A stretch of DNA of 64,000 nt from Acidobacteriales bacterium 59-55 (lineage in GTDB: Bacteria; Acidobacteriota; Terriglobia; Terriglobales; Acidobacteriaceae), in assembly GCA_001897435.1 (NCBI GenBank), contig MKSV01000010.1:1-64000 (forward strand), in the 5' to 3' direction. Positions 1-9,053 of this stretch are shown one piece after another. Under the pieces are notes generated by a model. The model did not search any database, was not told the origin of the DNA, and worked only from the letters and a program-made list of their open reading frames with translations. Within the stretch, counting starts at the first letter, position 1. Each line of letters begins with the position of its first letter. The position numbers and the translations under genes were made by a program.

Positions 1-131
1 AAATAGGTCCCGGAGGCGGGCGCGACCCACTCGCCGCCGATATAGTTGCCATACTGTTTGCGGAAGGTAACGGGAAGACCGTAGCTTCCGGGTGCAACCT
101 TGCTGGTAGGCGTGGCAGTCATCGTAGACAT
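1..131 (-). CDS. aldehyde dehydrogenase, N-terminus only (partial)
   Basis: Reading the complementary strand from an ATG at 131 gives an open frame that runs off the left edge of the window (about 43 residues visible). An AGGAG ribosome site lies 10 bases upstream. The visible part contains YGNYIGGEW, the typical opening of NAD-dependent aldehyde dehydrogenases of the acetaldehyde/ExaC-AcoD type. It is divergent from an ethanolamine permease and eutBC. Ethanolamine ammonia-lyase releases acetaldehyde, so this enzyme probably oxidises that acetaldehyde to acetate in the cytoplasm. The family call is firm for so short a piece; the exact substrate is inferred from context. Confidence 0.8.
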   Translation of the reverse strand, partial: MSTMTATPTSKVAPGSYGLPVTFRKQYGNYIGGEWVAPASGTY

Positions 132-441
132 AGGGCTTGACTCCTTCAGATAGGTTGAAGACTTCGCAGTACAGGCGTGGGGCGGCCGATGGCAGCCACT
201 CACGCGTGGGCGTAGCCAAACAGTACACCGCGTGAGTTGGAGCGGCAACAACCTCATCCGTCCGCCTACAGGGAAGAATAGCGAGACCATCGCAAGGCTG
301 TTAGCTCAAATCGGCAAATAAGAGATAATTTGTAGCGCGTTGCTGCTAAATGCAGGTGAGGAATGGAAGAAACAAGAAGGTTGCCGATTCTTGATAACTC
401 AATATGGAGCAAGCACATAATAATCAAGGCTACGAGGCGAC
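132..441. other. divergent intergenic region between aldehyde dehydrogenase and ethanolamine permease
   Basis: This 310-base stretch has no convincing gene; the open frames crossing it are shadows. It must hold the promoters of both divergent transcription units. It contains a 9-bp inverted repeat (listed separately). I looked for a B12-box-like cobalamin riboswitch, which would be plausible upstream of eutBC, and do not see one. Confidence 0.6.
198..237. promoter_or_regulatory. 9-bp inverted repeat, candidate operator of the ethanolamine genes
   Basis: ACTCACGCG at 198-206 is exactly repeated in reverse complement, CGCGTGAGT, at 229-237. The two arm centres are 31 bp apart, close to three helical turns, so both would face the same side of the DNA. 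The site lies in the divergent promoter region. The AraC-type regulator at 4141 is the obvious candidate ligand. The repeat is seen directly; the role is inferred. Confidence 0.4.
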
Positions 442-1782
442 ATGGAAGAGCACTCTCATCTGAAGGCAACGCTGAATACGTGGCAGTTATGGGGAATCGC
501 TGTCGGCCTCGTGATCTCGGGCGAGTATTTTGGCTGGAGCTACGGGTGGGCGAGCGCGGGTACGCTTGGCTTTCTGCTGACCACCCTTCTGGTTGCGTCG
601 ATGTACGCCGCATTTATCTTCAGCTTCACAGAACTGACGACGTCGATTCCAAATGCGGGTGGACCATTCTCCTATGCTCAACGGGCTTTTGGAGATACTG
701 GCGGCTATATTGCAGCCGCTGCCACGCTGGTGGAGTTTGTCTTCGCTCCGCCTGCAATCGCTTTGGCCATTGGAGCGTATCTCCATGTCCAGTTTCCTGA
801 CCTTGCTCCAAAACACGCGGCTGTGCTCGCTTATCTCGTCTTTATGACGATCAACATTCTTGGGGTACGCATTGCGGCGAGCTTCGAGTTTATCGTTACT
901 CTGTTTGCCATCATCGAGCTTCTGGTTTTTATGGCCGTGGTCGCTCCCGGATTCAAGCTGAGTAATTTCCTGGCAGGCGGTTGGGCCGGCCACGATCATT
1001 TCTCCGCGGTGACTGTGGCCGGAATGTTTGCGGCGGTTCCTTTCGCAATCTGGTTCTTCCTTGCCATCGAAGGGGTGGCGATGGCGGCGGAAGAGGTAAA
1101 GAGGCCGTCCCGCTCGATCCCGATTGCCTATCTCTGCGGGATTGCGACGCTGCTGCTGCTTGCGGTTGGCGTCATGGTCTTCGCGGGCGGAGTCGGGGAT
1201 TGGCGTCTGCTTGCCAATATCAATGACCCGTTGCCGCAGGCGATGAAGATGATTGTCGGCGCGAAGAGCGGATGGCTGCACATGCTTGTATGGCTTGGGC
1301 TCTTCGGTCTGATCGCATCGCTGCATGGCATCATCTTCGGTTATTCGCGGCAGATCTTTGCGCTTGCCCGCGCGGGATATCTGCCTTCGTTTTTAGGGAA
1401 GATTCACTCGCGGTTTAACACTCCCTACCTCGCAATCGTCGCAGGCGGAGTGGTTGGAATTGGAGCCATCTACAGCGATTCCTGGATCAATATCGGCGGG
1501 CAGCCGCTGACGGCGAATATTGTGACGATGTCTGTGCTTGGGGCGCTGGTGATGTATGTCACCAGTATGCTTGCGCTCTTTCGACTGCGGAAGACGGAAC
1601 CGAACCTGGCGCGACCGTTTCGAGCGCGTCTCTATCCATTTGCGCCTATATGGACGCTGATTTGCGCGGGCGTGTGCATTGCGAGTCTGGTCTATTACAA
1701 CCGGTTGATTGCCCTGTTATTTGTAGGGCTATTGGCTATCGGCTATGTAGGGTTGCGGCTAAGCTGGAGCGGACGGCGGTAG
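442..1782 (+). CDS. eat: ethanolamine permease (APC superfamily)
   Basis: A 446-residue inner-membrane protein with about 12 hydrophobic segments and the composition of the amino acid-polyamine-organocation superfamily. The opening (LWGIAVGLVISGEYFGWSYG) and the early PNAGGPFSYAQRAFGD segment match the ethanolamine transporter subfamily, whose members are 440-460 residues. It would import ethanolamine by proton symport or exchange. It is followed 40 bases later by eutB and then eutC, so the three form an operon: uptake followed by deamination. The ATG at 442 is the best start because it keeps the short cytoplasmic head of the family, but its ribosome site (GAGGCG) is weak. Confidence 0.9.
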   Translation: MEEHSHLKATLNTWQLWGIAVGLVISGEYFGWSYGWASAGTLGFLLTTLLVASMYAAFIFSFTELTTSIPNAGGPFSYAQRAFGDTGGYIAAAATLVEFVFAPPAIALAIGAYLHVQFPDLAPKHAAVLAYLVFMTINILGVRIAASFEFIVTLFAIIELLVFMAVVAPGFKLSNFLAGGWAGHDHFSAVTVAGMFAAVPFAIWFFLAIEGVAMAAEEVKRPSRSIPIAYLCGIATLLLLAVGVMVFAGGVGDWRLLANINDPLPQAMKMIVGAKSGWLHMLVWLGLFGLIASLHGIIFGYSRQIFALARAGYLPSFLGKIHSRFNTPYLAIVAGGVVGIGAIYSDSWINIGGQPLTANIVTMSVLGALVMYVTSMLALFRLRKTEPNLARPFRARLYPFAPIWTLICAGVCIASLVYYNRLIALLFVGLLAIGYVGLRLSWSGRR

Positions 1783-1822
1783 GATCGTCGTTGCTCACGA
1801 CAGAATCAAGGAGCCCAAGATC

Positions 1823-3220
1823 GTGGTCTTTTCGCATACGACCCATGGCCGGACGTATCGCTTTGGAGATTTGAAGGCGCTGCTCGCGAAGGCGAGTCCA
1901 CTGCGTTCCGGCGATGTGCTGGGCGAGGTTGCGGCGGAATCGGATATCGAAAGGATTGCGGCGAGATATGCGCTGGCCGATGTGCCGTTGACCCATTTTC
2001 TGACGGAGGCTGTCGTTCCGTATGAGAGCGACGAAGTCACACGTCTCATTATCGACACCCACGATGAGGCTGCCTTTTTGCCGATCCGGGACCTGACCGT
2101 GGGGCAGTTGCGAGAGTGGCTGCTAAGCGATGAGTTGACTGTTGAGACGTTGACAGGCGTGGCCAGCGGTCTTACTCCGGAGATGGTTGCCGCAGTTTCA
2201 AAGTTGATGCGCAATCAGGATTTGATTTTGGCCGCGCGCAAATGCCGCGTGGTTACACATTTTCGCAACACGCTGGGGCTGCCGGGGCGAATGTCCGTCC
2301 GGCTCCAGCCGAACCATCCCGCTGACGATATTCAGGGGATTCTGGTCTCGACGATCGATGGGCTGCTTTATGGCTGTGGTGACGCGGTGATCGGGATTAA
2401 TCCTGCAAGCGATAGCACCGCTACAGCGATCGAACTGCTGCGTGCGCTCGACAACTTCAGACTGCGGTTCAATGCTCCGTTGCAGATGTGCGTGTTGACG
2501 CACATTACCAACACGATGGGTGCGATTGAAGCGGGGGCTCCGGTCGATCTCGTGTTTCAGTCGATTGCGGGAACGCAGAAGGCAAATGAGAACTTCGGAA
2601 TAACGCTGGCGCTGTTGCAGGAGGCTCATGAGGCGGCGCTCTCGCTCAGGCGCGGCACGGTGGGGCAGAACTGCATGTACTTCGAGACGGGACAGGGGAC
2701 TGCGCTTTCGGCCAATGCTCACTTCGGCGTGGACCAGCAGACATGCGAGGCGCGGGCCTATGCCGTGGCGCGGCGATACTCTCCGCTGCTGGTCAATACG
2801 GTTGTGGGCTTTATCGGGCCGGAGTATCTCTTTGACAGCAAGCAGATCATCCGCGCAGGGCTGGAGGATCACTTCTGCGGCAAGCTGCTGGGGCTGCCCA
2901 TGGGATGCGACGTGTGCTATACCAACCATGCCGAAGCGGATCAGGACGATATGGATACGTTGCTGACGCTGCTGGGCGTTGCGGGTGTGAACTTCATCAT
3001 GGGCGTTCCCGGCGCGGATGACATTATGCTCAACTACCAAAGCACATCGTTTCACGACTCTCTTTACGTGCGCGAAGTGCTTGGATTGAAGCGGGCTCCG
3101 GAGTTTGAGTATTGGCTACAGCAGATGGAGATTACCGATGCGGCGGGCAGGCTGAGGCCGTCACAAGTTGCCGCGGACAAGCTACTTCCCGGCGATCTTC
3201 TCGGTTTGGGTGGCGCATGA
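1823..3220 (+). CDS. eutB: ethanolamine ammonia-lyase, large subunit EutB
   Basis: The 465-residue catalytic subunit of adenosylcobalamin-dependent ethanolamine ammonia-lyase, which converts ethanolamine to acetaldehyde and ammonia by a radical rearrangement. The length fits the family (about 453). The motif RLQPNHP places Arg160 and Gln162 at the substrate-binding positions known from the enterobacterial enzyme, and MYFETGQG carries the active-site Glu (residue 288 here). The C-terminal GVPGADDIMLNYQSTSFHD block is also family-typical. The start is GTG at 1823, chosen because AAGGAG lies 9 bases upstream; there is no ATG in a sensible place. The last bases overlap the eutC start (ATGA), implying translational coupling. 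No microcompartment shell genes are nearby, so acetaldehyde is probably handled by the free aldehyde dehydrogenase at 131. Confidence 0.97.
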   Translation: MVFSHTTHGRTYRFGDLKALLAKASPLRSGDVLGEVAAESDIERIAARYALADVPLTHFLTEAVVPYESDEVTRLIIDTHDEAAFLPIRDLTVGQLREWLLSDELTVETLTGVASGLTPEMVAAVSKLMRNQDLILAARKCRVVTHFRNTLGLPGRMSVRLQPNHPADDIQGILVSTIDGLLYGCGDAVIGINPASDSTATAIELLRALDNFRLRFNAPLQMCVLTHITNTMGAIEAGAPVDLVFQSIAGTQKANENFGITLALLQEAHEAALSLRRGTVGQNCMYFETGQGTALSANAHFGVDQQTCEARAYAVARRYSPLLVNTVVGFIGPEYLFDSKQIIRAGLEDHFCGKLLGLPMGCDVCYTNHAEADQDDMDTLLTLLGVAGVNFIMGVPGADDIMLNYQSTSFHDSLYVREVLGLKRAPEFEYWLQQMEITDAAGRLRPSQVAADKLLPGDLLGLGGA

Positions 3221-3978
3221 CAAAATCTCTTGCTACTTCCGATCCGTGGCGAACGCTGGCCCGCTTTACGTCGGCGCGCATCGGTTTGGGGCGAGTCGGA
3301 TCGAGCCTTCCAACTGAGGCCATGCTCGATTTCAGCATGGCCCATGCCTGGACTCGTGATGCGATCTATACGGCATTGCAGACAGAGGAATTGTCGCGGG
3401 AGCTTGAAAGCGCGGGCTTTCTTACGTGCCGCGCATGGAGCCGGGCCAAAGATCGGGTGGAGTATCTTCACCGTCCCGATCTGGGCCGCAGACTCTCGCC
3501 CAACTGCATCGACAATCTGCATTCACATTCAGATTCAGGCAGGCGACTCTCCATTGTTATCGCCGATGGGCTTTCGTCGCTGGCTCCCTCGCAACATGCG
3601 CTTCCGCTGCTTAAGTGCATGCTGCCTCAGCTTTCAGAGTGGGAGATGGATGACGTTATCATCGCTACCCAGGCGCGAGTGGCTCTGGGGGACGAGATCG
3701 GCGCGCTGCGCGGGGCAGAGGCGGTCGTGATCTTGATCGGCGAGCGCCCTGGGTTGAACGCTGCCGATAGCCTGGGTGCCTATCTGACCTATAAGCCGCA
3801 TGTCGGGTGCTCAGACGCTGAACGTAACTGTGTCTCGAATATTCGGCCTACCGGTCTCTCCTACGAACGTGCGGCGCATAAGTTGATCTATCTGCTCCAT
3901 GAAGCACGGGCATTGGGGTGTACAGGAGTGCAGCTCAAAGATGACAGCGATGTTGTGAGACTGGGGGCAGTGCGATGA
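3217..3978 (+). CDS. eutC: ethanolamine ammonia-lyase, small subunit EutC
   Basis: The 253-residue small subunit that, with EutB, forms the adenosylcobalamin-binding interface of ethanolamine ammonia-lyase. The start at 3217 overlaps the eutB stop by four bases (ATGA), which is why it is preferred to the longer open frame beginning at 3112. Family landmarks are RIGLGRVGSSLPT near the N-terminus, VIADGLSS in the middle, ERPGLNAADSLGAYLTY and the CVSNIRPTGLSY block near the C-terminus. It is shorter than the Salmonella protein (about 298) because it lacks the N-terminal extension that targets the enzyme to a microcompartment. That fits the absence of shell genes here. Confidence 0.96.
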   Translation: MTKSLATSDPWRTLARFTSARIGLGRVGSSLPTEAMLDFSMAHAWTRDAIYTALQTEELSRELESAGFLTCRAWSRAKDRVEYLHRPDLGRRLSPNCIDNLHSHSDSGRRLSIVIADGLSSLAPSQHALPLLKCMLPQLSEWEMDDVIIATQARVALGDEIGALRGAEAVVILIGERPGLNAADSLGAYLTYKPHVGCSDAERNCVSNIRPTGLSYERAAHKLIYLLHEARALGCTGVQLKDDSDVVRLGAVR

Positions 3979-4026
3979 ACTGTGCATCCCTCACTCTCGC
4001 GTCGAGAAAACGATATCTAATCCGCG

Positions 4027-4044
4027 GCACTCTATCTGGAGTGC
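4027..4044. terminator. hairpin after eutC, possible terminator
   Basis: GCACTC and GAGTGC pair as a 6-bp stem around a 6-base loop, followed a few bases later by a T-rich run (CTATTTTTAA). It lies 48 bases after the eutC stop and before the AraC-type regulator. The stem is short, so this may be an attenuator or weak terminator that leaves partial read-through into the regulator. Confidence 0.4.
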
Positions 4045-4140
4045 GAGCTTACTCTATTTTTAATGATTCTGGTGTAATCTCCTTGTTTCAGCGCAGCGGC
4101 ACGCGCATAGTAACTCATATCAAGCTGGTGAGAACGTAGT

Positions 4141-5133
4141 ATGACGTCTGTGTCCGCTCCATCGAGATCCGCAAGATCCTTACCCCGGCAAGGGTTCTAT
4201 TCGCATGTCGCAACTGACGTGGACGATCAGGCCGTGAACCTGACCGGGTGGCGTCAACTCTACGATCAACTGACTCCAGGGCGGTTTACCGGCAGCATTC
4301 ACGAACTGTGGATCGACGGGATGCAGATCTTCCACGAATCGACCAGCCATGTGCTTAGGCAATCATGTGTTGTGGATTCCGAGAGTTGGTGGTTCGGTAT
4401 TCCGGTGGCGGGAGCGCAGGGATGCAAGCTGGGGTCCTCTGCCATAGGCGCGGACACGATCGCGATGCGGCCTGGAAGGTCTCAGTTTGAACTGCTTACG
4501 CCAAACAGTTTTCAAATCCTGGGCCTTGTCGTCGATCGGCAGGATCTGGAACGGCATATTCAGGCGTTGAATCAATCGAGTCTGCTGCCCGGCGCCATGC
4601 AGGATGAATTACTCAAGATCAGGCCCGGCCAGCGAATGCGCCTCCAGGAACTGGTTCGGCAGATACTCGAAGAAGCGGCGCGTACGCCCGACATCGTTGT
4701 AAATCCGTCGTCGAGCGAGAGTATCCGCATCGCGGTGCTGGACGCGCTGGCGGATGTCTGCAGCACCCATGAGGCGGCGGGGCGCGCACCCTACCGCCAG
4801 ATGAGCCACTACAAGATCGTGCGTCAGGTGCGGCAACATCTTCTGCAGAATCAGATCGAAACTATTACCGTCGTCGATCTTTGCCAGAGATTTGCGATCA
4901 GCCGGCGCACGCTGCAATATGCGTTTCAGGATGTGATGGGGATGAGTCCGAACGCTTATCTGCGAACGATCCGGCTCAATGGAGTGCGGCGCTGTCTGCG
5001 CGATCCGAATTCGGGTGTCGGGTCGGTGCAGGCGGCAGCGGCAGATTGGGGATTCTGGCATCTGAGCCAGTTTGCTCGGGATTACAGGGAGCTTTTCGGA
5101 GAGCTTCCGTCGGAACGGCTGAAGCGACGTTAA
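4141..5133 (+). CDS. AraC-family transcriptional regulator, EutR-like
   Basis: A 330-residue protein with a C-terminal AraC/XylS double helix-turn-helix (about residues 220-325; RFAISRRTLQYAFQDVMGMSP and the second helix near WGFWHLSQFARDYRELFGELPS are typical). The N-terminal 210 residues form a sensing domain without obvious membrane segments. It lies just downstream of permease-eutB-eutC on the same strand, as eutR does in enterobacteria, where EutR activates eut genes in response to ethanolamine plus adenosylcobalamin. An ethanolamine-responsive role is therefore inferred from position and architecture. The start at 4141 has a modest upstream GGTGAGAA. Confidence 0.82.
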   Translation: MTSVSAPSRSARSLPRQGFYSHVATDVDDQAVNLTGWRQLYDQLTPGRFTGSIHELWIDGMQIFHESTSHVLRQSCVVDSESWWFGIPVAGAQGCKLGSSAIGADTIAMRPGRSQFELLTPNSFQILGLVVDRQDLERHIQALNQSSLLPGAMQDELLKIRPGQRMRLQELVRQILEEAARTPDIVVNPSSSESIRIAVLDALADVCSTHEAAGRAPYRQMSHYKIVRQVRQHLLQNQIETITVVDLCQRFAISRRTLQYAFQDVMGMSPNAYLRTIRLNGVRRCLRDPNSGVGSVQAAAADWGFWHLSQFARDYRELFGELPSERLKRR

Positions 5134-5393
5134 TGTTTCGTTCCCTGACGTTCTGACGTTGAATACTCCATAAAAATATTTCTTTTTGCCGAAATCAGAT
5201 AACGCTCTTCGAGCGCGCTGGATATTCTGCACCTATACGCGATGAGAAATCAGAAGAGCGGCGGCAACGTGTACGGTCTGCGAGACGTTTTCAGAGTCCC
5301 TCTGCTTCTGATTCCTTCTTCGGATTTCCTGAAACCTCTGCAATTAATTTTGCATTATCGAGGCCATCGATTTCTCCACCTGAAAGGGAAGAT

Positions 5394-8300
5394 ATGCGAC
5401 TGAAGATAGTGGTTCGTTCTCTCATTCTGGCTCTTGCTGCGATGATCGCGACCGATTGTCCCGTGGTAGCCCAGTCCATCCAGGGATCCATCCTCGGATC
5501 GGTAAAGGACCAGACCGGAGCGGCGGTGCCGAATGCAACGGTAAAGATTACGGACACCGATACAGGGACATCGAGGACTGTGGTCAGCAACAGCGCGGGC
5601 GACTATCAACTGCTGAACATTCCGGCGGACCACTATAAGGTCGAGGTTACCGCCCATGGCTTTGAGAGCCAGGTTCTCAGTAACCTGACATTGAATGCTC
5701 GGCAGCAGCTTCGCGCGGACGCAACTCTCACTGTGGGAGCGGTGGACCAGCAGGTTACGGTCGACGCCAGTAACGCAGGTGTCATCGCAACCGAGACAGC
5801 CTCAGTCGATTCCACCCTCTCGTCGGTAGCTGTGCGCGACCTGCCTGCCAACTACCGCGCCAGCACCAGCGGCACCAGCCCTATCTCCATCATTCAGGCC
5901 ATGCCCGGAGTTCAAACCGTGGGCACTAGCTATTCGATCCAGGGCGGATTACCCTTTCAGACCGAGTTCTCTGTCGATGGCGTTACCATTCAGGGCGCAA
6001 ACAACAACTCACCCCAGGCGAATTCAATGCCCTCCGGCGATTCGATCTCTGAGTTGCGCGTGGATGGCGTTCTGAACAACGCCGAGTTCGGCCAGCCGGG
6101 TGAAGTCACGAGCATTACCAAGGGCGGGACTAATCATCTTCACGGTTCTCTCTTCTGGTATCACCAGGAGTCAGCATTCAATGCCACTCCATTCGGTTCT
6201 CTCACCAAGCCTCACGTCGTGACCAACGATTTCGGTATCTCCGCCGGTGGCCCTGTTGTTATCCCTCACCTCTACAACGGTCACGACAAGACCTTCTTCT
6301 TTGCTACCTATGAGGGCTATCGCAGTCCGCGCGCCACACCGTATCAGTCCTCCGTCCCTACGGCAGCCATGAAGAAGGGCGATTTCTCCGGAGTTGACGG
6401 GGTGAAGACGCTCAACAACCCATTCACGGGCGGAACGTATCCGAACTACACCGTTCCGATCAATGAACAGGCCCAGAAGTTTCTTCAGTTCTTCCCCGAT
6501 CCCAATATCGGCGACCCCAATATCTACGTTCCGGGTGCTAACAACTTTAGCGCGAACAAAGACAATTCCCTGTTTTCAAATCAGTTCGACGTTCGCGGAG
6601 ACCAGTATCTCGGTAAAAAGGCTCTGATCTTTGGCCGGTATACGTGGAAGAACAGCAATCAGTCCAGCGTTCAACCTCTGCTCGTTCCCTCCAGCAGCAA
6701 CATTACGCAGAATCGCGTTTTCGTCGGCGCCTTCAACTACACCTTCACCTCCAACATCGTGAATGAGTTTCGCTTCGGCGCGACTCTGCAGAACAACGGC
6801 AACTCCAATCCGTTCGATGGCAAAGCGTTTACCGATAGCACCGGCCTGGTCGGTCTACAGAATCTCTTCTATAACGGCCTTTCGGAACTGGACTTTGCCA
6901 ATCTCACCAACCTCGACCCGGATCGTCTCAGTTCCATCACCAAGTCCCGCACCTTCGTCTACACGGATAGCTTGAGCTGGATTAAAGGCCACCATACGAT
7001 GAAGTTCGGAGTAGACCTTCGGCATATCGAAGCGGTTACGCCGCTTGGCTTCAGCGGAGCGGACAACTATGGCACCTTCGACTACTCCAGCGCCCAGTTC
7101 ACCGGGCAGGAGTTTGCCGATTTTCTTATCGGCGCTCCGAGCAGCACGTTTTACGACGTCGTGCAGGCTGACAACGACGGCCTGACCATGCACTATCATG
7201 CCTATGCGCAGGACCAGTGGAAGGTAACGCCGCGCCTTACCCTGAGCTATGGGGTGCGCTGGGAGTTTCATCCTGCCTATCACGATCCTTCGGGCAATAT
7301 TGGAAACTTTGACCCCTCCGTGCCCAAGTCGGGCCGAGTGATCTATCCGACTGGCAAGGAGAGCCTGGTCTCCATTCCATATATCAACTCGTTCAACTCC
7401 TGCGGTATCGGCCAATCGTCCGGCGTTCCCGCGCAGAACGGCGCTCCCTGCACTCCGACCTTGTCCAATACGCAGGCCGGCCTGCCGGACGGTCTCCGCA
7501 CTTCGTCGAAGACGCGCTTCATGCCCCGGTTCGGATTTGCGCTGCGTCTCTTTAATGACGATAAGACCACGCTTCGCGGCGGCTTCGGCATGTATAACAT
7601 CACCCTGCTGGGCAGTAATTTCTACTCTCTGACAGGAACCCTGCAGGCCTATACGGTTCAGTACAATAACAATCCCACGCCCACCGGTCCCACCTATGTG
7701 TGGCCAAATATATTCGCGGGCTCGGGAAACAACAGCAATGCCGCGTCATACGGGCAGGCTTATTTCGGCACAGCGAACGATGTCAACTGGAAAGATCCAT
7801 ACGCCGAACAGACGTCGCTTTCTATCGATCGCGACCTGGGCCACGGTTATGGAGCGCGCATCTCATACATCGGTATGACCAGCCGTCACCTTGTATGGGC
7901 GCCAAACCTCAATGACATGCCGTACTCCAGTACGGTTTCGGCATACAATCAGCCACTCTCTGCTCGACCGTTTCCCAACTGGGGCGTCATCCAGACGCGT
8001 TCCACTGGAGCAGATTCCAACTATCAATCCCTTCAGGTCGAGGTGACGCATCACCTCTCCAAAGGCTTGATGCTGGACTCGACCTATACCCTGGCCAAGA
8101 ATGTTTCGAACAACCAGGGCCCCCATAACGACAGCTTTGCGGGTGAGTCGGGTGGCAGCCGCGCATCGTATGCCGGCGACGCCAATGTTGACTTCGGAGA
8201 AGTCTATGGCACGCGCCGTCATCGCTGGAACACCACCATGGTCTGGGAGATTCCCGTTGGTCGCGGGCGGCAGTTCGGCAACAAAATGAATCGTCTTGTC

Positions 8301-8915
8301 GATGCGGCTATCGGCGGATGGCAGATCTCAAATATCTTGCTCGTCCAGACCGGATCGCACCTGTCGCCCTACTTCAGCAGCGGCCAGGGCGATCCGTCCG
8401 GCACCGGTTCAGGCCTGAGCAGCGGTCTCTATGGAAGCCTCGGCGGTCGTAATCAGCTGACCGATCATGCGCCGGGTGTCAGCTCCGTGCCTTCGGGGCA
8501 GACTCGCTATAACTGGGTCAACAAGGCTGCGTTTGTCTGCCCTGGCGACCCCACATGGCAGGCGGGGAATCCATGCCATACTGGCGGCGGCCAGACGCGT
8601 AAGGTCGTCACCAATGGAGTTACGACGTTTGTGCCGGATCCGCTGCCCATCGGCCGCTTTGGCAACGCCCAGAACGGATCGGTTCTCGGGCCGGGCACTT
8701 TCAATCTTTCCACTGGCGTCAACAAGAGCTTCAAGATCACGGAGACGGTCTCCCTCCGCGCTGAGGGAACCTTCACCAACGTCATCAACCACACCAACCT
8801 CGGTAACCCGAATATGAATATAACGAGTGGCCAGTTTGGTGTCATCACGGGAACAAACAACGCAGACTTTGGCGGCAATCGTAGCGGACAGGTTTCCATG
8901 AGACTGGAGTTCTAA
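5394..8915 (+). CDS. TonB-dependent receptor, Oar-like, with carboxypeptidase-regulatory-like domain
   Basis: A 1173-residue outer-membrane protein. Residues 1-27 form a signal peptide ending VVAQ. Residues about 28-115 are a carboxypeptidase-regulatory-like beta-sandwich (GSVKDQTGAAVPNATVKI, then an SAGDYQLLNIPADHYKVEV turn). A plug domain follows (SVDGVTIQGANNNSP region) and then a large beta-barrel ending in Phe (MRLEF), the usual signal for barrel assembly. AAGGGA sits 4 bases before the ATG. It is the first of five such receptors in this window. A phospholipase C gene follows, so the pair may serve uptake of phospholipid-derived material. The real ligand is unknown. Confidence 0.93.
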   Translation: MRLKIVVRSLILALAAMIATDCPVVAQSIQGSILGSVKDQTGAAVPNATVKITDTDTGTSRTVVSNSAGDYQLLNIPADHYKVEVTAHGFESQVLSNLTLNARQQLRADATLTVGAVDQQVTVDASNAGVIATETASVDSTLSSVAVRDLPANYRASTSGTSPISIIQAMPGVQTVGTSYSIQGGLPFQTEFSVDGVTIQGANNNSPQANSMPSGDSISELRVDGVLNNAEFGQPGEVTSITKGGTNHLHGSLFWYHQESAFNATPFGSLTKPHVVTNDFGISAGGPVVIPHLYNGHDKTFFFATYEGYRSPRATPYQSSVPTAAMKKGDFSGVDGVKTLNNPFTGGTYPNYTVPINEQAQKFLQFFPDPNIGDPNIYVPGANNFSANKDNSLFSNQFDVRGDQYLGKKALIFGRYTWKNSNQSSVQPLLVPSSSNITQNRVFVGAFNYTFTSNIVNEFRFGATLQNNGNSNPFDGKAFTDSTGLVGLQNLFYNGLSELDFANLTNLDPDRLSSITKSRTFVYTDSLSWIKGHHTMKFGVDLRHIEAVTPLGFSGADNYGTFDYSSAQFTGQEFADFLIGAPSSTFYDVVQADNDGLTMHYHAYAQDQWKVTPRLTLSYGVRWEFHPAYHDPSGNIGNFDPSVPKSGRVIYPTGKESLVSIPYINSFNSCGIGQSSGVPAQNGAPCTPTLSNTQAGLPDGLRTSSKTRFMPRFGFALRLFNDDKTTLRGGFGMYNITLLGSNFYSLTGTLQAYTVQYNNNPTPTGPTYVWPNIFAGSGNNSNAASYGQAYFGTANDVNWKDPYAEQTSLSIDRDLGHGYGARISYIGMTSRHLVWAPNLNDMPYSSTVSAYNQPLSARPFPNWGVIQTRSTGADSNYQSLQVEVTHHLSKGLMLDSTYTLAKNVSNNQGPHNDSFAGESGGSRASYAGDANVDFGEVYGTRRHRWNTTMVWEIPVGRGRQFGNKMNRLVDAAIGGWQISNILLVQTGSHLSPYFSSGQGDPSGTGSGLSSGLYGSLGGRNQLTDHAPGVSSVPSGQTRYNWVNKAAFVCPGDPTWQAGNPCHTGGGQTRKVVTNGVTTFVPDPLPIGRFGNAQNGSVLGPGTFNLSTGVNKSFKITETVSLRAEGTFTNVINHTNLGNPNMNITSGQFGVITGTNNADFGGNRSGQVSMRLEF

Positions 8916-8958
8916 GCTAGTCTTCTTCATGGCGTTGCATTGAACCGATTGGGCCGCG

Positions 8959-8985
8959 AGGGATAGTCTTCAGAGGGCTATCCCT
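8959..8985. terminator. hairpin between TonB receptor and phospholipase C
   Basis: AGGGATAG (8959-8966) pairs perfectly with CTATCCCT (8978-8985) around an 11-base loop and is followed by TT. It lies 43 bases after the receptor stop. It is a plausible terminator, and it also argues against GTG 8991 as the start of the next gene, because the only purine-rich stretch in front of that codon would lie inside this hairpin. Confidence 0.5.
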
Positions 8986-9053
8986 TTCAGGTGGCCACAG
9001 AATTACGAACCAGGATGCCGTCAACCGCGGTAATCCCGATGGGCAATGTTTCT

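Noticed and set aside
132..441. A cobalamin riboswitch upstream of the ethanolamine genes.
   Set aside because: EutBC needs adenosylcobalamin, so I looked, but I found no convincing B12 box or multi-stem arrangement.
487..1326. A 279-codon open frame on the minus strand inside the permease gene.
   Set aside because: It is the antisense shadow of a clear membrane protein gene; its translation is rich in Arg, His and Gln and has no motif, signal or ribosome site.
2198..3055. A 285-codon minus-strand open frame inside eutB.
   Set aside because: It is a shadow of the conserved EutB frame, and its composition is typical of antisense of GC-rich coding DNA.
8991..9053. GTG 8991 as start of the phospholipase C gene.
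   Set aside because: The only purine-rich stretch before it lies in a terminator-like hairpin, and the extension would put about 21 residues before the Tat motif.
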